Origin: CALWPV01 sp045632125
GTDB lineage: Bacteria; Bacillota; Clostridia; Lachnospirales; Bianqueaceae
Reading direction: 5' to 3'
Length of the DNA: 7,273 bases
Assembly (NCBI GenBank): GCA_045632125.1
Contig: JAZQWC010000052.1
Location: 1 to 7,273 of the forward strand
Shown here: positions 1 to 4,921 of the stretch, in pieces
Layout: every line of letters starts with the position of its first letter
Numbering within the stretch: the first letter of the stretch is position 1
Notes under the pieces: model-generated
Seen by the model: only the letters and a program-made list of their open reading frames with translations
Database searches by the model: none
What the model was told of the DNA's origin: nothing
Translations under genes and position numbers: made by a program

Positions 1-415
1 AGCAGCTCGTGATGTGATGGTACAGTATAACGTACACAGCTGCACCGATGTCACCGGTTTTGGATTGCTGGGTCATAGTTATGAGATGGCCCAGGGGAGT
101 AACTGCTCGGTGCATATTCGGGTAGATGAGGTTCCGTATCATGCGGAAGCACTTGAACTGGCCTCCATGGGTCTGATACCGGCAGGGGCGTACCGCAACC
201 GCGAATATGCAGAAAAAGGTGTTGCAGCCAGAAGCAACATTTCCCTTGCTATGCAGGATATTCTGTATGATCCGCAAACCAGTGGCGGCCTTCTGTTTGC
301 TCTTCCGCAAGCGGAGGCGGATCGCTGCCTTGAGCAGCTTCAAAAGACGATCCCTGCTTCTGCAATTGTGGGCTATATTAGTGAAAAAGAAAATGCCTAT
401 ATTATTCTGGAGTAA
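1..415 (+). CDS. selD: Selenophosphate synthetase SelD, C-terminal part (5'-truncated by window edge)
   Basis: SelD uses ATP to convert selenide into selenophosphate, the selenium donor for selenocysteine tRNA and for the labile selenium cofactor of selenium-dependent molybdenum hydroxylases. The reading frame is open from the first complete codon (position 2) to a TAA at 413-415. The internal GTG at 14 is not a real start because family-typical sequence continues upstream of it. Visible SelD hallmarks are CTDVTGFGLLGH near the start of the fragment and DPQTSGGLLFALP near the end, both from the C-terminal half of this AIRS/PurM-like enzyme. The N-terminal part with the catalytic Cys or Sec and the Lys lies outside the window, so I cannot tell whether this SelD is itself a selenoprotein. 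Only 3 nt separate it from yqeB, so the two are very probably cotranscribed. Supplying selenophosphate next to SDMH accessory genes fits cofactor maturation. Confidence 0.95.
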   Translation, partial: AARDVMVQYNVHSCTDVTGFGLLGHSYEMAQGSNCSVHIRVDEVPYHAEALELASMGLIPAGAYRNREYAEKGVAARSNISLAMQDILYDPQTSGGLLFALPQAEADRCLEQLQKTIPASAIVGYISEKENAYIILE

Positions 416-418
416 ACT

Positions 419-1234
419 ATGAAAGATCTGATCATTGTCCGTGGTGGCGGGGATTTGGCTACCGGAACTATATATAAATTGAAAAAAAGCGGCTTTCCTG
501 TGCTGATTCTTGAGGTGGAAAATCCGTCTGCCATCCGTAGAAATGTTGCCTTTTCGGAAGCCATTTACCAAGGACAGCAGACCGTTGAAGATATGACCTG
601 TTTTAGAGCCGATTCTCTGCAGCAGGCGGAGGACTTCCTGCAGGAAAATAAGCTGACCATATTGGTCGATCCAAAAGGAGAGGCCATTGCGAGGTTAAAG
701 CCCGTGGCCGTGGTGGATGCGATCATAGCAAAACGCAATTTGGGCACTGCCAAAACAATGGCTCCCATTACAGTAGCCCTTGGTCCCGGTTTTGTGGCCG
801 GAGAAGATGTAGACGCGGTTGTTGAAACGAAACGTGGTCACAACCTAGGAAGGGTCATTTGGAGCGGCAGCGCCGCACCGAATACCGGAGTGCCCGGCCT
901 GATCGGTGGCTTTGGCAAGGAGCGGGTGATGCATTCACCGGCACAGGGCATTCTCAAGAATGTTAAGAAGATCACCGACACGGTAACGAAGGGTGAGGTG
1001 ATTGCTGTGATCGAAACAGGCTCCGATATGGTGCCGGTGGAAGCCAGCCTCGATGGCATTTTGCGCGGCTTGATCCGAGATGGATATCCGGTAACTAAGG
1101 GCTTTAAGATTGCGGATATTGATCCTCGTTCTGAAGAATATGAGAATTGTTTTACAATTTCCGATAAGGCGCGATGTATTGCCGGCGGCGTGCTGGAAGC
1201 AATTTTGCAGCTGAAGAAGGAGAAAAACTTATGA
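419..1234 (+). CDS. yqeB: Selenium-dependent molybdenum hydroxylase accessory protein YqeB (EF2563 family)
   Basis: This 271-residue protein matches the YqeB/EF2563 family, known by genome context as an accessory factor for selenium-dependent molybdenum hydroxylases. Its exact biochemical step is not established. The N-terminus carries the glycine-rich motif RGGGDLATG (residues 8-16), followed by a Rossmann-like half. Other landmarks are ALGPGFVAGEDV (about 120-131), ETKRGHNLGRVIWSG (136-150) and DKARCIAGGVLEAI (249-262). Residues about 175-235 contain repeated GxxxxxxVxxGxxI-type turns resembling a biotinyl/lipoyl-like barrel; that reading is inference. The start is supported by GGAG at 409-412, 6 nt before the ATG. 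The TGA stop overlaps the next ATG (ATGA at 1231-1234), indicating translational coupling. As I recall, E. coli YqeB is about twice as long because it also carries XdhC-type domains; here those domains sit on the downstream gene instead. Confidence 0.9.
   Translation: MKDLIIVRGGGDLATGTIYKLKKSGFPVLILEVENPSAIRRNVAFSEAIYQGQQTVEDMTCFRADSLQQAEDFLQENKLTILVDPKGEAIARLKPVAVVDAIIAKRNLGTAKTMAPITVALGPGFVAGEDVDAVVETKRGHNLGRVIWSGSAAPNTGVPGLIGGFGKERVMHSPAQGILKNVKKITDTVTKGEVIAVIETGSDMVPVEASLDGILRGLIRDGYPVTKGFKIADIDPRSEEYENCFTISDKARCIAGGVLEAILQLKKEKNL
1217..1222 (+). promoter_or_regulatory. Ribosome binding site that sets the start of the yqeC-xdhC fusion
   Basis: AAGGAG lies 8 nt before the ATG at 1231, inside the 3' end of yqeB. 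The frame is open further upstream to an ATG at 1174. However, the 19 extra residues are rich in Arg and Glu, do not resemble YqeC, and have no ribosome binding site. The YqeC family begins right at the MIIALVGSGGKTT sequence encoded from 1231. The true start is therefore 1231, overlapping the yqeB stop codon. Confidence 0.85.
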
Positions 1235-2622
1235 TTATAGCATTGGTTGGATCCGGAGGAAAAACCACTCTGCTTAAGAAGATGGCTAATGAGTTTCGAA
1301 ATGAGGGAAAGAAAGTTTTTGTTACCACCACAACTCATATGTTTGCTGAAGCGGATACTCTGCTGACAGATGATGCAGAGGTGATCATTCAGCAGTTACA
1401 ACGGGATGGGCATGTTATGGCCGGCGTGCCGGAGGGTGGAAAAATAAAAGCACTTTCCACTGAAACCTATCATAGAGTTTGTGAATATGCAGATGTTGTA
1501 CTGGTGGAAGCGGATGGTTCCAAACGTCTTCCTTTGAAGTTCCCCAACAGTACTGAGCCTGTGATTCCCGACAATGTCGATGAAATCATTGTGGTTTGCG
1601 GCCTGTTTGCGATTGGACAGCCTGCAAAAGCTGTATGTCACCGATTGGAACTGGTCAAAAATTGTCTGCAAATCGAAGATGACACAGTAATGACGGCAGA
1701 ACTGGTTCAAAAACTGGTTATGAATGGGTATATTGAGCCGCTTAGAAAAAAATATCCAAATGCTAAAGTCAGCCTTGTTCCCAACCATGATGGAAGTCTG
1801 TATCAAAGGGCAGCAGCTGCGCTTATGACAAGTGGACAAGATGTTTCGATTTTGAAACAAGAATGGTTTACTCCACAGCCGGAGCTGTTTATTTGCGGTG
1901 GCGGTCATGTGGCAAAAGAAGTGGCTGCTATGGCAGCACACCTGGATCTTTCGGTTACGGTGATGGACGATCGTGATGATCTGGCAAATCGTGAAAGATT
2001 TTCAATGGCCGAAACTGTAATCTGCGATTCCTATGACAGGCTGGCCAACTATTTAAAGCCGAATGCCTGCTATGTGGTGGTAACTCCGGATCATAAGGCT
2101 GATCTGCAGTGCGTAAGTGCAATTTTGCCTACACAGTATCGATATTTGGGCATGATTGGCAGCAAGCGTAAGGTTGCCGCAACCTTTGAGAATCTGCGTA
2201 AAGCCGGGTTTACAGAAGCACAAATCTCTAGTATTTTTGCACCCATCGGCTTGGACATAAAAGCAGTGACACCGGCGGAGATCGCCATCAGCATTTTGGC
2301 GCAGATCATACAGGAGAAAAATAAGTATCATGCAGCATCGGTTGATAAGGTGCTTTTGGAGCGAAAAGAACCAGGCATGCTCTGTGTGATTACAGAAAAA
2401 CAAGGTTCAGCTCCCAGAGGAGTCGGAAGCATGATGTTTGTGGGTGAGAATGAAGTGCTAGGCTCCATCGGCGGCGGAGAGCCGGAATATCAGGCGATTC
2501 GCCATGCAAAAGAAACTCTGGGTTTTTCCGTCCAAAGATATACACTCAACCGCGCAGCAAGCAACGGTCTCGATATGATCTGCGGTGGATCGATTAGCGT
2601 AGTATTTATCCCTGTTGCATGA
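1231..2622 (+). CDS. Fusion protein: YqeC P-loop domain + XdhC Rossmann domain + XdhC_CoxI domain
   Basis: This 463-residue protein joins three modules. Residues 1 to about 200 are YqeC-like, a selenium-cofactor/SDMH accessory P-loop protein, with Walker A GSGGKTT (7-13), TTTTHMF (32-38) and LVEADGSKRLPLKFP (91-105). Residues about 215-365 are the XdhC Rossmann domain, with FICGGGHVAKEVA (220-232), VMDDRDD (244-250), LGMIGSKRK (306-314) and PIGLDIKAVTPAEIAISILAQI (338-359). Residues about 378-463 are the XdhC_CoxI domain, with EKQGSAPRGVGSMMF (389-403), GSIGGGEPE (411-419) and MICGGSISVVFIPV (449-462). XdhC proteins bind molybdenum cofactor and help its sulfuration (or, here, perhaps selenation) and delivery to xanthine dehydrogenase-type enzymes. 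In ordinary XdhC the CoxI domain comes first and the Rossmann domain second; here they are reversed. All motifs look intact, so I infer a working multidomain protein and not debris. It is coupled to yqeB by ATGA and followed 11 nt after its stop by a terminator. Confidence 0.88.
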   Translation: MIIALVGSGGKTTLLKKMANEFRNEGKKVFVTTTTHMFAEADTLLTDDAEVIIQQLQRDGHVMAGVPEGGKIKALSTETYHRVCEYADVVLVEADGSKRLPLKFPNSTEPVIPDNVDEIIVVCGLFAIGQPAKAVCHRLELVKNCLQIEDDTVMTAELVQKLVMNGYIEPLRKKYPNAKVSLVPNHDGSLYQRAAAALMTSGQDVSILKQEWFTPQPELFICGGGHVAKEVAAMAAHLDLSVTVMDDRDDLANRERFSMAETVICDSYDRLANYLKPNACYVVVTPDHKADLQCVSAILPTQYRYLGMIGSKRKVAATFENLRKAGFTEAQISSIFAPIGLDIKAVTPAEIAISILAQIIQEKNKYHAASVDKVLLERKEPGMLCVITEKQGSAPRGVGSMMFVGENEVLGSIGGGEPEYQAIRHAKETLGFSVQRYTLNRAASNGLDMICGGSISVVFIPVA

Positions 2623-2633
2623 ACATACAAAAA

Positions 2634-2668
2634 GATCCCGAACGTATTGCAAGTGTACGTTCGGGATC
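2634..2668. terminator. Bidirectional intrinsic terminator between convergent genes
   Basis: There is a perfect 13-bp inverted repeat, GATCCCGAACGTA at 2634-2646 and its complement at 2656-2668, with a 9-nt loop. On the plus strand it is followed by a T-rich run (TTTATTTT, 2671-2678). On the minus strand it is followed by five Ts (complement of 2629-2633). It sits 11 nt after the stop of the YqeC-XdhC gene and 24 nt after the stop of the permease gene, so it can end both convergent transcripts. Confidence 0.85.
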
Positions 2669-2692
2669 GATTTATTTTAGAAGAGATATGTT

Positions 2693-4096
2693 TTATTTTT
2701 CAGCTGCTTTTTCCTTGGGAAGAATGATGTTCAGCAAAATAGCAACCAAAGCAGCGGGAACAATACCGGAACCGCCAAAGATCAGCTGAATGGCCTGAGG
2801 AGTCTGAGCCAGAATACCGGTGTTAGCGCCCATACCATAACCTACGCCAAGAGCTACAGCTACGATGGAAAGATTACGACCGTTCAAGGGCTCTTTGGTG
2901 ATCAGCTGAATACCGCTGATTACGATGGAAGAGAACATCATAACGGCAGCACCGCCCAGTACAGACTGAGGCATCATGGATACCAGAGCTGCGAGTTTGG
3001 GGCACAGACCGCACAGGATCAGGAAGATGGCGCCGGTGGCCAGAGCAAAACGATTTACAACTTTAGTCATGGCAACCAGACCTACGTTCTGGCTGAAGGA
3101 AGTGTTAGGCAGTACACCGAACAGAGCAGCGAAGGAAGAACCAACACCATCACAGATAACACCGCCGGAAAGCTCTTTATCGGTGGCTTCTCGGCCCAGA
3201 CCGCCTTCCATTACACCGGAGATATCACCGATGGTCTCTACAGCGGTAACAATGAACATGATGATAACAGGCAAAATCGCGCGCAGATCAAAGATCGGCT
3301 TCACCGGCATGATGCTGGGCAGTTCAAACCAGGCAGCGCTGGCAACCTTATCCCAGTTCAAAACCCAGGCCTTGGTATATTCAACGCCATCAGCAGTAAC
3401 GCCGGTGGTGGGCAGAACCAGACCCATAATGAAGGCAGCAACATAACCGCAAATGATACCTAGCAAAATGGAAGAAGAACTGGTAAAACCTTTGGTACCA
3501 TGCTTAAAGAACAAAATCATGGCCAGTACGAAAAGAGCCAGAAGCAGGTTTTCCATGGAACCAAAATCCACAGCAGTGTTGCCGCCGCCGAAGGAATTGA
3601 TACCTACGGAGATCAAGCTCAAGCCGATGGAAAGTACAACAGTACCGGTTACCACAGAGGGGAAGAATTTACGAAGGGGTTTCAGGAAGAATCCAAGTAC
3701 GCCTTCGAACAGACCGCCGATAATGGAAGCACCCATGATGGCACCATAAGCCAGCAGACCACCGCCCATGGTTTTGGTAACGGATTGGAATACTCCGATA
3801 AAACCGGAGGAAGTACCCATGATGATCGGCACATTACCGCCAACGGGGCCGATGGCGAATAACTGTACCAAAGTAACAAGACCGGCCACCAGCATAGCGT
3901 TCTGGAGCAGGTGAAGCTGCAGGGCAGCAAATTCACCGCTGGCAATACCACAAGCACCGGTGATGATCAAAAGGGGAGTTAAGTTACCCACGAACATGGC
4001 CAGTACATGCTGCAGACCCAGCGGAATGGCCTGTTTCAAAGGCATTTTTCCATTCAGCTGAAAAGCTGCCTCTGATAATTGATTTGTTTTTTTCAT
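2693..4096 (-). CDS. NCS2/NAT-family purine permease, xanthine/uric acid type (PbuX-like)
   Basis: This 467-residue, very hydrophobic protein has the NCS2 (nucleobase-ascorbate transporter) pattern, with about 14 membrane segments expected for the family. It imports nucleobases by proton symport at the cytoplasmic membrane. Diagnostic features are the TM1 motif LQHVLAMFVG with His30, TAVETIGD with Glu287 and Asp291 (TM8 substrate-site residues in XanQ), and the NAT signature Q-N-V-G-L-V-A-M-T-K at 336-345. Gln-Asn in this signature, within NTSFSQNVGLV, points to xanthine or uric acid transporters and not to uracil (UraA) carriers. The exact substrate is inferred. The start is supported by GAGAGG (4104-4109 on the complement) 7 nt before ATG. 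The gene is monocistronic, diverges from xpt and converges on the SDMH accessory operon. Both neighbours fit uptake of xanthine for salvage or for hydroxylation. Confidence 0.92.
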   Translation of the reverse strand: MKKTNQLSEAAFQLNGKMPLKQAIPLGLQHVLAMFVGNLTPLLIITGACGIASGEFAALQLHLLQNAMLVAGLVTLVQLFAIGPVGGNVPIIMGTSSGFIGVFQSVTKTMGGGLLAYGAIMGASIIGGLFEGVLGFFLKPLRKFFPSVVTGTVVLSIGLSLISVGINSFGGGNTAVDFGSMENLLLALFVLAMILFFKHGTKGFTSSSSILLGIICGYVAAFIMGLVLPTTGVTADGVEYTKAWVLNWDKVASAAWFELPSIMPVKPIFDLRAILPVIIMFIVTAVETIGDISGVMEGGLGREATDKELSGGVICDGVGSSFAALFGVLPNTSFSQNVGLVAMTKVVNRFALATGAIFLILCGLCPKLAALVSMMPQSVLGGAAVMMFSSIVISGIQLITKEPLNGRNLSIVAVALGVGYGMGANTGILAQTPQAIQLIFGGSGIVPAALVAILLNIILPKEKAAEK

Positions 4097-4130
4097 AGAG
4101 AAACCTCTCTTTCACGTTAGTATTGGATTT

Positions 4131-4159
4131 AGTATATCATTAGAAGGCGATTCTGTAAA
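4131..4159 (-). promoter_or_regulatory. Promoter of the purine permease gene
   Basis: On the minus strand, TTTACA (complement of 4154-4159) and TATACT (complement of 4131-4136) are separated by 17 bp. Each differs from the sigma-A consensus at one position. The predicted start is near 4124, giving a leader of only about 28 nt, too short for a purine riboswitch. A small inverted repeat AGAGA-GGTT-TCTCT (complement of 4097-4110) overlaps the Shine-Dalgarno sequence. Confidence 0.75.
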
Positions 4160-4168
4160 TTAAATATG

Positions 4169-4189
4169 ACAAATAAAGAAGAAATTTGT
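4169..4189. promoter_or_regulatory. Candidate operator dyad at the centre of the divergent promoter region
   Basis: ACAAAT (4169-4174) and ATTTGT (4184-4189) form a 6-bp inverted repeat with a 9-nt spacer. Its centre (4179) nearly coincides with the midpoint of the two oppositely facing -10 boxes (4178.5). This placement would suit a regulator acting on both genes. The repeat is short and the region is AT-rich, so chance is a real alternative. Confidence 0.3.
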
Positions 4190-4190
4190 G

Positions 4191-4204
4191 AAAACACCTG
4201 TTTT
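4191..4204. promoter_or_regulatory. Palindrome overlapping the -35 region of xpt
   Basis: AAAACA-CC-TGTTTT is a perfect 6-bp dyad around a 2-nt centre. It covers the position where the xpt -35 element should be (about 4198-4203), where there is no good TTGACA match. A repressor or activator bound here would affect xpt directly. I do not recognise it as the site of a known regulator. Confidence 0.35.
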
Positions 4205-4215
4205 TTCCGGAAGAA

Positions 4216-4226
4216 TATGATATACT
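4216..4226 (+). promoter_or_regulatory. Extended -10 promoter of xpt
   Basis: TATACT at 4221-4226 is preceded by TG one base upstream (TGATATACT, 4218-4226), an extended -10 element. The -35 position at 17-bp spacing reads CTGTTT, which is poor, as is common with extended -10 promoters. Transcription should start near 4233, about 20 nt before the xpt ATG. No guanine/xanthine-sensing riboswitch fits in this leader. Confidence 0.7.
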
Positions 4227-4252
4227 GAAAAGAACGTTAGGAGGTATAGAGG

Positions 4253-4840
4253 ATGAATTTTTTAGAAGAAAGAATTATGAAAGACGGCATCGTTAAGGCC
4301 GGAAATGTATTGAAAGTAGATAGTTTCTTGAATCATCAGATGGATATTCAGTTAATGGAAGAGATCGGCAAAGAGTTTAAGCGCCGCTTTAGCAATAAAG
4401 AAATCACCAAGGTACTCACCATTGAAGCATCCGGTATTGGTATTGCAGCCTTTGTTGCCAAAGAGTTTGGTGTGCCTATGGTATTTGCTAAAAAGTCTAA
4501 ATCCATCAATATTGATGGTGACATGTATGTGGCAGAGGTAGAATCCTTTACCCATAAAAATAAAAATCAGGTAATCGTTTCCAAAAAGTTCTTGACTGAG
4601 CAGGATCGTGTACTGATCATCGATGATTTTCTGGCTAATGGTTGTGCTCTGCTTGGTCTGATCTCCATTGCTAACAGTGCCGGTGCATCGATCGAAGGTC
4701 TGGGCATTGTAATCGAAAAGGGCTTCCAGATCGGTGGCGGTGTAATCCGCAATCTGGGATATCAGTTGGAATCTCTGGCGATCGTGGACGGCATGAATCA
4801 TGAAACTGGAGAGATCATCTTCCGCGAACAAAAGGCGTGA
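4253..4840 (+). CDS. xpt: Xanthine phosphoribosyltransferase
   Basis: Xpt transfers ribose-5-phosphate from PRPP to xanthine, giving XMP, in cytoplasmic purine salvage. The 195-residue length is essentially that of Bacillus subtilis Xpt (194), and similarity is clear along the whole chain. Matches include LKVDSFLNHQ (20-29), TIEASGIG (56-63), VPMVFAKKSKS (74-84), the PRPP-binding loop VLIIDDFLANG (120-130) with the Asp-Asp pair, and ASIEGLGIVIEKGFQ (145-159). The start is fixed by AGGAGG at 4239-4244, 8 nt before ATG. In B. subtilis xpt is in an operon with the xanthine permease pbuX; here the permease gene lies next door but diverges from a shared control region. No terminator is visible after xpt, so transcripts may continue into the ABC transporter gene 81 nt downstream. 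Confidence 0.96.
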   Translation: MNFLEERIMKDGIVKAGNVLKVDSFLNHQMDIQLMEEIGKEFKRRFSNKEITKVLTIEASGIGIAAFVAKEFGVPMVFAKKSKSINIDGDMYVAEVESFTHKNKNQVIVSKKFLTEQDRVLIIDDFLANGCALLGLISIANSAGASIEGLGIVIEKGFQIGGGVIRNLGYQLESLAIVDGMNHETGEIIFREQKA

Positions 4841-4921
4841 GTCATTTTATAAGAAATAAAATATACATAACGATAAAATCATCCGGAATTTGATAGAACT
4901 ATTAGAAAGGAATCGTGATGA
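4841..4921 (+). other. xpt-ABC transporter intergenic spacer without terminator
   Basis: This 81-nt AT-rich gap holds no hairpin with a T-run and no convincing promoter pair. TTGATA at 4890-4895 resembles a -35 box, but no -10 follows at proper spacing. The only clear signal is AAAGGA at 4906-4911, the ribosome binding site of the next gene. Read-through from xpt is the simplest reading. Confidence 0.5.

Noticed and set aside
1174..1230. Upstream ATG extending the YqeC-XdhC protein by 19 residues.
   Set aside because: It has no ribosome binding site and no similarity to YqeC, while the ATG at 1231 has AAGGAG 8 nt upstream and begins exactly at the family's conserved N-terminus.
2620..2668. 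TGA stop of the YqeC-XdhC gene followed closely by a strong hairpin in a selenium locus, which might suggest a selenocysteine codon with a SECIS element.
   Set aside because: The XdhC_CoxI domain is complete at SVVFIPVA just before the TGA. The read-through peptide has no family resemblance and runs into the antisense of the permease gene. The hairpin has T-runs on both strands and is better explained as a terminator.
2976..3862. Long open frames on the plus strand opposite the permease gene.
   Set aside because: Their translations are low-complexity, rich in Pro, Thr, Ser and charged residues, with no recognisable motif or ribosome binding site. They mirror the codon pattern of the real minus-strand permease.
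4186..4204. TTGTGAA half-site suggesting a Rex or CRP/FNR operator.
   Set aside because: The second half (TTCACAA or TCACA) is absent at the required spacing.
4225..4240. GAAAAGAACGTTAG before xpt as a PurR-type PurBox.
   Set aside because: Only the GAAC core resembles the PurBox; the flanking CC and W positions do not fit, and no paired second box was seen.
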